NCBI GenBank assembly: GCA_963841045.1
Contig: CAWJBD010000013.1
Location: 180,649-244,648, forward strand
Length of the DNA stretch: 64,000 bases
Reading direction: 5' to 3'
Source of the DNA: Aalborgiella sp963841045
Lineage (GTDB): Bacteria > Pseudomonadota > Gammaproteobacteria > Burkholderiales > Burkholderiaceae_C
Shown here in pieces: positions 27,928-36,918 of the stretch. How positions within the stretch are numbered: position 1 is the first letter of the stretch; each line of letters begins with the position of its first letter. Made by a program: the position numbers and the translations under genes. The notes below the pieces were generated by a model. It was not told the DNA's origin and did no database searches. It worked only from the letters and a program-made list of their open reading frames with translations.

Positions 27928-29793
27928 TCATCTGCGCACCACGCGCAACACCTCTTCGCCATAGGCTTCCAGCTTTTTCACGCCCATGCCGCTGATGTCG
28001 GCGAGTTCGTGCAAGGCTCTTGGGTTTTGCTCGGCGATGGCGATGAGGGTGGCGTCGTGGAAGATGACGTAGGCGGGCAGGTTGTGTTCGCGGGCGACTT
28101 CAAAGCGCCAGGCTTTGAGGGCGGCAAAGCGGCGTTCGGCTTCGGCATCTAATGGCGCATGTGATTTGCTTGTACTGCTTCGCTTGCCGGCTTTGGCTTT
28201 GGCGGGTTGCGCCGGTGACGGTTCACGCAACATCACTTTCACATCGCCCTTCAGCACAGCGCGCGATGCGTCGTTCAACTGCAAAGTGTTGAACGCAGTC
28301 GCATCAATATTCAGGCTACCCGTGGCAATGAGCTGTCGCAGCACGCTGCGCAATTGCGTTTCGCTGAGACTTGCGCCAATGCCAAAAGTGCTGATGGTTT
28401 CGTGCCCAAACTGCGCCACTTTTTCTGTCTTTTTACCGCGCAAAATGTCCATGATGTGGCCTGCACCAAAGTTGATGCCGCTCATTTGCTGCACGCGGTA
28501 AATGGTGCTGAGCAATTTGCGCGCGGCATCGGTGCCGTCCCACAAAGTGGGTTTGTCTAAACAGTTGTCGCAATTGCCACAACGGTACTTGCCATCTGCA
28601 TTCAAGGGCAGAGATTCACCAAAGTACGACAGCAAACGCCCACGCCGGCAATCGGCTTGCTCGGCCAGCGACAAAAGCGCGTCCAGCTTGCCGCGCATGA
28701 TGTGTTTGAAATCGTCTCCCGCTGGGCTTTCGTCAATCATGCGGCGCTGGTTCACCACGTCTTGCAGGCCGTAGCTCATCCACGCATCGGCAGGCTCGCC
28801 ATCGCGGCCGGCGCGTCCCGTTTCTTGGTAGTAGGCTTCGATGTTTTTGGGCATGTCCACATGCGCCACAAAGCGCACATCGGGTTTGTCGATGCCCATG
28901 CCAAAAGCAATGGTGGCCACCATCACCAAACCGTCTTCGCGCAAAAAGCGGTCTTGATTCTGTTGCCGCACTTTGGCGTCCAGCCCCGCGTGGTAGGGCA
29001 GTGCGGGTATGCCGTTGTCGCTCAGCGTTTGCGCCAGGCTTTCTACCTTGTTGCGCGACTGCGCGTAAACAATGCCGGCATCGCCCTCGTGTTCGTTTTG
29101 GATAAAGCGCAGCAGTTGTTGCGTGGGGTCTTTTTTCTCCACCAACCGGTAGCGAATGTTCGGGCGGTCAAAGCTGCTGATGAAAGTGGCCGCGGTTTGC
29201 AACTGCAGCCGTTCAATGATGTCAGCGCGTGTGATGTCGTCTGCCGTGGCGGTGAGCGCAATGCGCGGCACGCTGGCAAAGCGTTCGTGCAGTATCGACA
29301 AGCCACGGTATTCAGGCCGAAAGTCGTGCCCCCACTGGCTCACGCAATGCGCTTCGTCAATCGCAAACAGGCTGAGCAAACCGCGTTCATACAGCGAATC
29401 CAACTGCGCCAAAAAGCGCAAGTTGGTCACGCGCTCGGGCGCGGCGTAAAGCAGCGTCACTTCGCCCTTCATCAGCCGCTTTTCCAGCGCAAAATTTTCG
29501 TCCGAACTGAGGGAAGAATTCAAATACGCCGCGTTCACACCCGCTTCTAAGAGCGCGCCCACTTGGTCGTGCATCAGCGCAATCAGTGGCGACACCACCA
29601 CCGTTACCCCCCGCCCCGCCTGCTGTCGCGCAATTGCCGGAATTTGGTAACACAGCGACTTGCCGCCGCCGGTAGGCATCAACACCAAGGCATCGCCCCC
29701 ATCGGTCACATGCTGAACCACAGTCTCCTGCTGCCCCCGAAACGCCGCATACCCAAACGTACCGTGCAAGATATTGAAAAGAGATTCGGACAA
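27928..29793 (-). CDS. recQ: ATP-dependent DNA helicase RecQ
   Basis: 621 residues. Helicase motif I LMPTGGGKSLCYQIPA, motif II (DEAH) FAIDEAHCVSQWGHDFRPEY, motif VI VDMPKNIEAYYQETGRAGR within the second RecA-like domain, zinc-binding cysteines in CRRGRLLSYFG...RCGNCDNC, and a C-terminal HRDC domain (AWRFEVAREHNLPAYVIFHD) are all present. It works at stalled forks and in RecF-type recombination. The only in-frame start is TTG at 29793 with no clear Shine-Dalgarno, so either a weak start is used or the first codons are lost to an indel. Confidence 0.95.
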   Translation of the reverse strand: MSESLFNILHGTFGYAAFRGQQETVVQHVTDGGDALVLMPTGGGKSLCYQIPAIARQQAGRGVTVVVSPLIALMHDQVGALLEAGVNAAYLNSSLSSDENFALEKRLMKGEVTLLYAAPERVTNLRFLAQLDSLYERGLLSLFAIDEAHCVSQWGHDFRPEYRGLSILHERFASVPRIALTATADDITRADIIERLQLQTAATFISSFDRPNIRYRLVEKKDPTQQLLRFIQNEHEGDAGIVYAQSRNKVESLAQTLSDNGIPALPYHAGLDAKVRQQNQDRFLREDGLVMVATIAFGMGIDKPDVRFVAHVDMPKNIEAYYQETGRAGRDGEPADAWMSYGLQDVVNQRRMIDESPAGDDFKHIMRGKLDALLSLAEQADCRRGRLLSYFGESLPLNADGKYRCGNCDNCLDKPTLWDGTDAARKLLSTIYRVQQMSGINFGAGHIMDILRGKKTEKVAQFGHETISTFGIGASLSETQLRSVLRQLIATGSLNIDATAFNTLQLNDASRAVLKGDVKVMLREPSPAQPAKAKAGKRSSTSKSHAPLDAEAERRFAALKAWRFEVAREHNLPAYVIFHDATLIAIAEQNPRALHELADISGMGVKKLEAYGEEVLRVVRR

Positions 29794-29892
29794 GGGGAGG
29801 AGTGACAGCGAAGGGTAAAGAAAAGAGAAAACCAGAAGCTAGATTGTCGCTGATTTGATAGCGATGTTAGATGCGCGATGCAAGCGCGTAAT

Positions 29893-29945
29893 TGCTATGT
29901 ATTTAATAGCAATATAGGCAATAAATACAACATCTATAGTGCATA
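29893..29945 (+). repeat. Dispersed 55-nt repeat, copy R6 (degenerate)
   Basis: TTGCTATGTATTTAATAGCA hairpin part followed by GGCAATAAATAC; the tail has decayed. It lies in the 252-base non-coding stretch between recQ and the small 53-codon ORF, in which I see nothing else. Confidence 0.6.
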
Positions 29946-30045
29946 TGTCCTAAAATTAGGGCTTAATGACATTAAGACGATTTCATCCTATTTGTAAAGT
30001 AAGACGTGGCACCTACACTTCCAGCATTTATTACCAGATAAACCA

Positions 30046-30207
30046 TTAGACACTGGAAGTCTTGGGTGGGCGTTGCTGCTCAGTATTCATAACAGAGCGC
30101 TCGGATAATAAGTGCAACATTGGTATTAATGAAGCGATTTCGTTTCTATCTAGATGCCGAAGCAAGTTAAGCGCATCTGAATGCTTGGTACTTGGTAGTT
30201 CAATCAT
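30046..30207 (-). CDS. Possible 53-residue protein downstream of the HTH gene
   Basis: A short open frame with ATG at 30207, two bases after the HTH stop codon, running to TAA at 30046. The product begins MIELPSTKHSDALNLLRHLD and continues NEIASLIPMLHLLSERS, i.e. probably helical and soluble. Tight spacing behind the HTH gene suggests an operon, but there is no recognised family and a chance ORF or a frame-shifted tail of the HTH protein cannot be excluded. Confidence 0.35.
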   Translation of the reverse strand: MIELPSTKHSDALNLLRHLDRNEIASLIPMLHLLSERSVMNTEQQRPPKTSSV

Positions 30208-30209
30208 TC

Positions 30210-30461
30210 CTAGTGATGCTTGACCTGTAAGTAACCACCAAAATTCAATGGTGTTCCAACATTACGTGCGTGTGACCAAAGTTCAACTAATCGACCTAAA
30301 TCCGGAAGTGATTCACCACGTTTAATTCTGTAAACCATGGATTGATCGCACCCTAACAAGTCAGCTAACCCTTTAGGTGAAAGTCGCAATTGATTAAACG
30401 TAAAGTCTATTAGACGTGCGCAAACTTGAAATGTGAAGTTTTTTTCCCGTGCAGTTCGCAT
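30210..30461 (-). CDS. Small helix-turn-helix (XRE-like) regulator
   Basis: 83 residues with a clear HTH: LSPKGLADLLGCDQSMVYRIKRGES (positions about 28-52), the DQSMVYRI part being the recognition helix. Transcribed away from the adenine-methyltransferase gene, with 130 bases of AT-rich intergenic DNA between. Size and position resemble controller (C) proteins of restriction-modification systems, which time methyltransferase and nuclease expression. This role is inferred from context only. Confidence 0.65.
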   Translation of the reverse strand: MRTAREKNFTFQVCARLIDFTFNQLRLSPKGLADLLGCDQSMVYRIKRGESLPDLGRLVELWSHARNVGTPLNFGGYLQVKHH

Positions 30462-30591
30462 TTTGGGAATAATACTCCTTGTAGTTGCCTTTTTAAAGGA
30501 ATAAAATACAAAAACAATAAATCATTTTATAGAAAGCAGTGCTAAATGCTTTTCGCTTTCCCCTAAAAACTTTAGATCGACCCGTATATCA

Positions 30592-32039
30592 ATGGAAAAT
30601 TTGGATATTGCAAAAAATTGGTCCCAGAAATTGGGGCTTGCGATGTCCGAATTATTCGGAAAGCCAGACCAGTTTTTTGGGCAAGGAAAACACTTTGCAC
30701 TATTAGATGGTGTTGGTGCCAGCTTTAGCTTGTCGGTTGCTCAAAATGGCGTTGATAATCCCACGAATCCGGCAAGTTGGGCTTGGTCAGCCAACCTTAA
30801 AAAGCATGTGTGGGTCGACACTGTGCTTCAGAAAGTAACAGTTACTTCGGTTGCACGACCAGCATCGCCAGAACCCTATACAGTCAATGATGTCAATTCC
30901 AATCTTGACCGTTTTTTGGAGTATTTATCAGGTGACCGTCAGTCGCCGAAGGCGACGGTTGTAGATTTTCTTTTAAGACGCCTAGATTACTATAGAGAGA
31001 CTGCGCGTAGTTTGAGCCAGGTTAACGAACCGGATCTTCTAGCAACCCAAACACTGCTACTTTTCATGGCTCAGATGACTGAACCCAAGAGCAACAACAT
31101 AGATGACTTAGTTGCAATCTACAAACTGCCGCCTGAAGATGCTGCACAAATGCGTCAACTTCTTGATAAGCCGGTACCTTATGGATTCGATACTGTGCCA
31201 CCTGATGAATTTCAATTCCACTGCGGTATCGCCATACGACATGCTGGTGACGCAATCTTTCAGCGGGCTACTGCACAATTAGTCTTTTCGCCGCAATTCC
31301 AGCTTTTTACTGGACATCAGACAGCCCAATACGGAACATCGGACTCTCTGCAAAACGGTGGTTACTTTACCCCTCCGGGTTTAGCTAGGTCTCTAGCTGA
31401 AGCAGCAATTCAAGGCAAAACAGATGCAGCAATTCTTAGGATTTGCGATCCCACTTGCGGATCTGGAGTTTTCCTTGCAGAAATTGTCCGGGCGCTTGAC
31501 AGGGCAGGGTATAAAGGCTCTATTGAACTAGTTGGGCGTGATATTTCACCATATGCAGTCCAGATTTCCCTATTCGTAGCGCAAAGCGCTGCACGCGATC
31601 TGACCCTTCTAGAATCAACATCGATATTGTGCAAGGTGACACACTTACAACAGTACCGCCTGGGGATTTCGATATTGTATTAATGAACCCACCTTTCCGC
31701 TCATGGGAGCAGAGCAGTTCTGAGGGCCGTGCTTTAATTAAGCAGCATTTGAACGGTGTTTTAGGTGGAAAACCAGATCTCAGTTTGGCTTTTGCAAATC
31801 TCTCCTACAGCTTATTAAAGCCTGGTGGTGTCTTGGCAACCATCCTCCCCATAGGAGTCTTGACATCTGATTACTCACGCAAGTGGCGAGAAATGATTAG
31901 CCAAGAGGCTGAAGTGAGCTTGATTGGCTCACTTGGGGATCATTATATTTTTGACTACGCAATGGTAAACATTGCTGCACTCGAAGTACGGCGAACCACG
32001 CCGTCCTCTTCAAATAGTAGTAAAACATTGATGCTTTAG
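30592..32039 (+). pseudogene. Adenine-specific DNA methyltransferase, frame broken
   Basis: N6-adenine methylase of the gamma/N6_Mtase type. An N-terminal region of about 250 residues of unknown fold is followed by GGYFTPPGLARSLAEAA, motif I CDPTCGSGVFLAE and the acidic ribose motif VGRDISPYAVQ. The frame then shifts near 31630, and motif IV appears as DIVLMNPPFRSWE, followed by LSLAFANLSYSLLKPGGVLATILP. Translation meets a TAG at 32037 within SSKTLML, after which the same frame stays open (DEDPRASSAALRSLRRGNY) to 32158. Codon use and composition are AT-richer than the housekeeping genes. Could be part of a restriction-modification or other defence system. No partner nuclease with a recognised motif is seen. 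Confidence 0.72.
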
Positions 32040-32507
32040 GCAGATGAAGACCCGCGAGCTTCATCGGCGGCGTTACGAAGCTTGCGACGCGGAAATTATG
32101 ACCACCCTGAGTGGACAACTGAAGAAAAAGAAAAACTTCTAGATTACAACAACAAACAGAATTGTTTGATGAAGTAGAGGAAGGTAAACAAATTCGATTG
32201 CTAGAAAAGCTGCCTTACGATTTTCATTACAAATATGAGTGTGATGTTGATGGTCAAACACACGAGTATCGACACAAGCTAGTTGATTGGGAAATCGGTG
32301 CGCTTTACAGAACTGTACGGCGAACGCACGGCGATAACTTCGGGGAAAGTACCTTTTCGCGCTAAATTAGAGCAAGAATTGCCTTCAAAAGATTTGATTT
32401 TTTTGCTAGGAACCATTCATCGCTTTCCTAACCAGTGGCTGTTAATAAGCGTGATATACCCACCTAAGCCGCAAGCCGAGAACCCAAATCAGGCAGGGCT
32501 GTTTTAA
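32040..32507 (+). pseudogene. Fragmented continuation of the methyltransferase locus
   Basis: After the TAG at 32037 coding potential continues in three pieces: DEDPRASSAALRSLRRG to 32158; ELFDEVEEGKQIRLLEKLPY and EYRHKLVDWEIGALY from 32161 to about 32350; then FRAKLEQELPSKDLIFLLGT and WLLISVIYPPKP to the TAA at 32507. The last two pieces together resemble one compact 115-residue domain. Whether they form the C-terminus of the methyltransferase or a separate small gene cannot be decided because at least two frame breaks (near 32160 and 32350) intervene. I do not recognise the family with confidence. Confidence 0.5.
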
Positions 32508-32510
32508 TTG

Positions 32511-33104
32511 TTAGATGCGTTACTAATGGTCCGCCTAATTGTCTAGCCTGCACAGAGCACGGTTACAGCATTAGCCGAAATAGAATAAATTCAGATGTTG
32601 TCGCCATCAAAATTGACGCAACAGATGTGGAAGGACTGATACATGCCACATCCCAACGTGGCGAGGAGTGGGCTGGTCTCATAATGCGCGGCACAGCATT
32701 TGCACTTTACTGGGCATTTGACGAAGTGTGGCGCAAGGTTGCATCTGATAAAAGCTACTGGCGTCGAAAATTGGTCGGACTTCAATCGGCTGGACCCGCT
32801 GCAGCGCAGCAAAGGCTAGCAAAGCAAACCTCTCGATATCTGGATGTTTAATGGGCTTCGAATGCGCTTTTACATCCAAGCTGAAGATCAAGCGCTACAC
32901 CAATGGCTGCGATGTGAATGGGAACCGTACGAATATCAACCACAAGCAGCAGAACTTTCTAACCCCGAAGCTACGGCTGAAGAAAAATTGAAGTTTGCCT
33001 TAGTTTTCAATGGGTCTTATATTGGACACCGGATTTTGGTTTTGGGCAGCCCAAAGCAGGGATATGAAGATAGGCTATGCCGTTTGCAGATAGAGCTGCG
33101 CTAA
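32511..33104 (+). pseudogene. Unrecognised protein of the methyltransferase island, frame broken
   Basis: An open frame without a clear start codon begins near 32511 with a cysteine-containing segment (NGPPNCLACTEHGYSI) and continues DVVAIKIDATDVEGLIHAT, GLIMRGTAFALYWAFDEVW to a TAA at 32851. A second frame takes over near 32846: MFNGLRMRFYIQAEDQALHQ, EWEPYEYQPQAAEL to 33104. The join RYLD-MFNGLRMRF reads naturally as one protein of about 195 residues. Its last 20 residues run antisense over the conserved part of DUF488, so the true C-terminus is probably lost at a junction near 33045. No family recognised. Confidence 0.45.
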
Positions 33105-33249
33105 AAGAGTTTTTAGAAAACCCTTTTTTCCGCGACAAAGGCAACTCACGCACATCAACTACCGTTTTCACATGTGCTTCTTTGAGTCTTTTAATATAAG
33201 CCTCAATGCTTAATCCTTCATAGCCAAATGTGAAAAGTGATGTTTGCAT
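33007..33249 (-). pseudogene. DUF488-family protein, C-terminally truncated
   Basis: The first 67 residues match DUF488 proteins closely: FTFGYEGLSIEAYIKRLKEA, KTVVDVRELPLSRKKGFSK and GIAYLHIPALGCPK. The product then runs into unrelated sequence and stops at 80 residues, while family members are about 120-180 residues and end with a Cys-His-Arg motif that I cannot find downstream. The break lies near 33045, where the methyltransferase island ends. The ATG at 33249 is intact. Confidence 0.75.
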
Positions 33250-33280
33250 TTTGTATTCAAAAAAGTTTATTGCATAGATT

Positions 33281-33838
33281 TTAACTCATGTTACTAGCCA
33301 GCAAACCCCCCACCTCAACCCCCCGCTCCCGCGCAAACTTGGCGGCTTGGGTGGTTAGTTCTCCTAGGCACACATACATGGCCTTGTCTGCGCCTTGGGC
33401 TTGTTGTTGGGTGACCAGGGCTTGGATGGCTTCTAGGCCGTGGGTGGCGGCTTTGTAGCGTTTGGCGGCTACCAGGGTGGTGTGGCCGGCTTTTTCTAGT
33501 TTGAAATCGGCGGGGCTGTTGTTCAAGCGTGTGACTTGGTAACCTTGGTTCACAAACTTGGCTTCCAGCTCGGCTGCAAAATCTTTCCACGACAAATTGG
33601 CGATGCGGTCTTGCTCGGCTTGCAATTTGGCTTGGCTGGGTTGGCTCCATTGGCGCTTCAAAGCGATGAGGCCGATGGCAGCAAAAGGAATCGAACCGAT
33701 GGCGGCAAAGGGCGCGTATTGCAGCGGCAAGAGCGCGAACGATGCCAAGCAAAAGAGCGCGAAGATGAGAAAGCTGATCCACCAGCGCGAACGCAAGAGG
33801 ATGGCAAAGAGGGAGTTTTCGGCCATTTTGAATTTCAT
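33281..33838 (-). CDS. Membrane-anchored Mrr-like restriction endonuclease-fold protein
   Basis: 185 residues. Two N-terminal membrane helices (about residues 14-58) precede a cytoplasmic domain starting at NLSWKDFAAELEAKFVNQGY, then DFKLEKAGHTTLVAAKRYKA and ADKAMYVCLGELTTQAAKFA, which is the Mrr_cat/PD-(D/E)xK layout. The usual catalytic Asp/Gln-x-Lys is represented by D in ADFKLE and AAKRY; the Gln before Lys is Ala, so nuclease activity is uncertain. Start ATG 33838 or 33826. It faces the DUF488 remnant on the same strand. Proteins of this type are common in Burkholderiales and usually uncharacterised. Confidence 0.7.
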   Translation of the reverse strand: MKFKMAENSLFAILLRSRWWISFLIFALFCLASFALLPLQYAPFAAIGSIPFAAIGLIALKRQWSQPSQAKLQAEQDRIANLSWKDFAAELEAKFVNQGYQVTRLNNSPADFKLEKAGHTTLVAAKRYKAATHGLEAIQALVTQQQAQGADKAMYVCLGELTTQAAKFARERGVEVGGLLASNMS

Positions 33839-33893
33839 GTTTGCTTTCTATTTTTCAATAATTGATTGTTTCATGGCCATTATTCCATGGGCT

Positions 33894-35015
33894 TTATTTC
33901 ATTGGTAAATACACCACGTGCTGCATGATGTGGTGCGCGTTGGGGCATTGCGCGGCTGTGCCAAACGCGCGCATGGACGTTGCGCCCTGCGTGGCATCCA
34001 TGCCGCAGCTTCGCAGTTGCAGCACGATGTGGAGGGATTGTCCACCAGTACCGGCATGAGCCAGTAGGCATTTTTTTGCGCGGCAGTGCCGATGCGCTGC
34101 AAGGTGACATTCGACAAATGTTGCTGTGCGTTGTGCAATGACTGCATGGCGGACTGGCTGCGTGCGTCACTGTGTGTGGCATTGTTTAATCTGCGCGACA
34201 ACAAACGCTGCTGACGCAGGCTCATGCGGTGCGCCAGTTGCGGCGTGATGCGGCCAGCCTGAAAGCCACGGGCAATGCTGCCTATCAGCGCATCGGCATC
34301 TTGACCCAGCGCAGACAAACTGCGCAAGAGTGCGGTGTAGATGAATGGGATGGACGCGATTTTGAGTGCCAAGAATTTGAGCGCACGTTGTATGAACCAA
34401 ACATCTGATTTGCGCGGCCAAGTGTTGATCAGGTTGGCAATGGCCTGCATGCGATCGGCATCTTGCCCGACGATGACACCACCACCCAATGCGGTGAAGC
34501 GCTTGATGGGGCCGAAGGAGAACAGCGAAAAGTCTGAAGCCGCATCGCCCAAATGAAAATCACCCGAAAAAGCTTGAGCGCAGTCTTCCACCAACAGCGC
34601 GCCATGCTTTTGGCAAACCGCCGCATGCGCTTGCAAACTGGACACACAGCCGTACAACTGTGCAATGACGACCACTTTGGCCGATGTTTGCGTGAGCAAG
34701 GCATCCAGCGCTTCAGGCGCAGGCAGCATGGTGGCAGGATCGACATCGACAAAGTGCGTGGCCAACTGGTGTTCGTGCGCAATGGCGACCATGGTTTCGA
34801 TGGTGATGGCGCTGTAGATGATGGGTGTTTGCGCGGGCAAGGCCAAGGTTTGCAAGCAGCGCATGAAAACCGCTACGGGCAGACAAACACGGCAACGCTG
34901 TGCGGCGCGACTTGAACACACCCAAATCACAAGCCGTACCGTTCGCCAAACCCACTGGCGAGGCAATGCTGAGCAAATCGGCAGTGCTGATATCTAAAAG
35001 GAGGCGGGGTTGCAT
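33894..35015 (-). CDS. DegT/DnrJ/EryC1-family PLP aminotransferase-like protein, frame broken
   Basis: The ATG at 35015 begins MQPRLLLDISTADLLSIAS; the frame shifts near 34890 and continues TPIIYSAITIETMVAIAHEH, VEDCAQAFSGDFHLGDAASD and FSFGPIKRFTALGGG, whose Lys (codon 34502-34504) is the PLP-binding residue. A second shift near 34025 leads to a natural ending DATQGATSMRAFGTAAQ...VVYLPMK at the TAA at 33894. These enzymes transaminate keto-sugars for surface polysaccharides. It lies downstream of the adenylation genes on the same strand, but repeat R7 intervenes, so cotranscription is unsure. Confidence 0.75.
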
Positions 35016-35053
35016 GGGTGGGTGCAGGTAGCGAAGTTGAGCGAATATTATGA

Positions 35054-35110
35054 GTCTTTTTGGCCTCTAGCCGGCGTATTGATTGCCTATATTGCTATTA
35101 AATATATAGC
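35054..35110 (-). repeat. Dispersed 55-nt repeat, copy R7 (left border of the Dlt-like locus)
   Basis: Reverse-orientation copy with extended left flank ATTATGAGTC, then TTTTTGGCCTCTAGCCGGCG, ATTGATTGCC and a TATTGCTATTAAATATATAGC hairpin part (split here: TATTGCTATTAAA, TATATAGC). R8 at 40751 shares the same orientation and the same extra flank. Confidence 0.8.
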
Positions 35111-35132
35111 TGGTTTGGTTGTGAGCATGTCA

Positions 35133-36918
35133 TTACCCCTTTTGTTTGTGCATGATGTTGACAACAAAATCACCCAAAGTTTGCATTTGGGTCACTTCAT
35201 CAAATGTGAATTTGATTCCAAAATGCGACTCAATGGCCAATGCCAAATTGATGTGTCCAAATGAGTCCCACCCAATCGTATCGGCTTGTACTTTATCCAA
35301 GCTCAACTGCTCTGCTGGCATTCCCAAGGTGATTGCTGCGATGGATAAAACCTGATCTTCTAAGTTTTGTTGATGCCCTGTGGGTACGGCATTGCCTTTT
35401 CGAGATTGATACTCTTGTGTCAATGCAAATTTATCAACCTTGCCAGCAACAGAAATGGGTAACTGGTCTAGCGTCAGAATGTCTCTGGGGATTTTTTGTG
35501 ATTCGAGTTTGGATGACAGTTCTTTTTTCATCCGCTCAACATCAACCTGCTCTACAGCGACTATGAAGCTGACCAATTGTTCTTCTTGCAGTCCTGCTTT
35601 GGATTTAACAAAAATTGTTTTACTGGCTTTGATACCAGGTATGGTTTGTAGCAATGCATCCACCTCATTGGGGTGAACCAAGAGACCGCCTATGTTTCTG
35701 GCTTCACCTACGCGACCCAAAATTTGAATGCGCCCGCTGACTTGTTGCATTGCAAAATCACTGGTGTAAAACCACCCATCGTGCAAAACAACAGGCTCAA
35801 AACTTTCTTCTGTCTCATAGCCATCAAACAAACTTTCACCTTTCACCGCCAATATGCCCTGTCGCGCAAGGCCCAATGTTTCGCCTTGCTCGCCAACAAT
35901 TTTGACTTCCAAATCAACCGGGAACCCAACAGTTTCAAAATTATCAGCATCACCCGGCAAGGTATAGATACCGCCGTTCACGGTTTCACTCAGTCCAAAA
36001 ATATTGCCGACCTTGGCGTACCTTTTTTCAAGTTCGCGCCAAGTGCTGGGTTTTATTTTGTCAGCTGTGGACAAAATAAAGTTTAAATTCGTAAACGCAA
36101 CCAATGAACTTGCACCGTCGTTGGATGAATCTGCATACAACAGCATTTCAAACATAGATGGCACGCCAACCAATATATTGGCACGGTGTTTGAGCATCAA
36201 TTGATTCCATTTTGGCAAGTTGTTGAATGAAAACTTGTCAGGTCGTATCCAGGTCATGCCAGTTAGAGCACACATCAGATAGCCATTGAAAAATCCATCA
36301 GGGTGTTCAAGTGACAAACCGTTGCATAAAGCCATGCCAGGTTGATACTTGAATAATTTGATATTGGTTTCAAAGTGCGTCAATAAGGCGGTGTAAGACC
36401 AACGAATGCCTTTTTGCTTGCCTGTGGTACCCGAGCTGAAGACAACAAATGCGGTATCACTGCCTAAGGTTTCATATGCAGGCATGATCGGTTGAATGCC
36501 TTGCAACAGTTTGGGTAAATTGAAGTTTTTTTCATTGAAAAAAAACCGACTCAATTTTGTTCTGCTGCAGTCTTCTAAGTAGGTATCAACGCCATCGTCA
36601 TAAACACATATTTTGCATTTGTATTTCTGCGCTAATTGGATGGTTGCATGCGTGTTCTTCATTGCAGGAACGACCACAATGCTGATACCCGTTAACAGGC
36701 CAGTCCAACTGACAACTGCGTGCCAAAACGGCGACTCCGTCCAGAGCCCCACCCTGTCTTGTTTTTTAAGCTTCAGCTTTTCAAAAGCACCACACATCAA
36801 TTGAATATGGTGAAGCAGATCTTGGTAGCTGTATTGATGGCTGTGCGTCACCAAAAAAGGCGTATCAAGCTTCGCGTGGTTTTCAAGCCAATGAATAAAG
36901 CGTCTTGGAATTGATCAT
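35133..36918 (-). CDS. AMP-forming acyl/aminoacyl ligase with C-terminal carrier-protein domain, frame broken at 5' end
   Basis: ANL-superfamily adenylating enzyme of about 595 residues. P-loop-like core motif FVVFSSGTTGKQKG, then GLSETVNGGIYTLPG, the YETEESFEPVVLHDGWFYTSDF region with the conserved Asp, and GRVGEARNIGG hinge. The last 75 residues form an acyl/peptidyl carrier domain with phosphopantetheine serine in GWDSFGHINLALAIE (Ser codon 35262-35264), so one polypeptide combines DltA-like and DltC-like functions. The only in-frame start is TTG 36854, but the natural start is the ATG at 36918 overlapping the upstream stop (ATGA), with a one-base shift near 36900 joining MINSK to RFIHWLENHAKL. 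Substrate unknown. Confidence 0.8.

Noticed and set aside
28657..29550. Plus-strand frame of 297 codons opposite recQ
   Set aside because: Shadow of recQ; the sense strand carries every helicase motif.
35010..35264. Plus-strand 84-codon frame across repeat R7
   Set aside because: Spans the repeat and the antisense of the carrier domain; no independent support.
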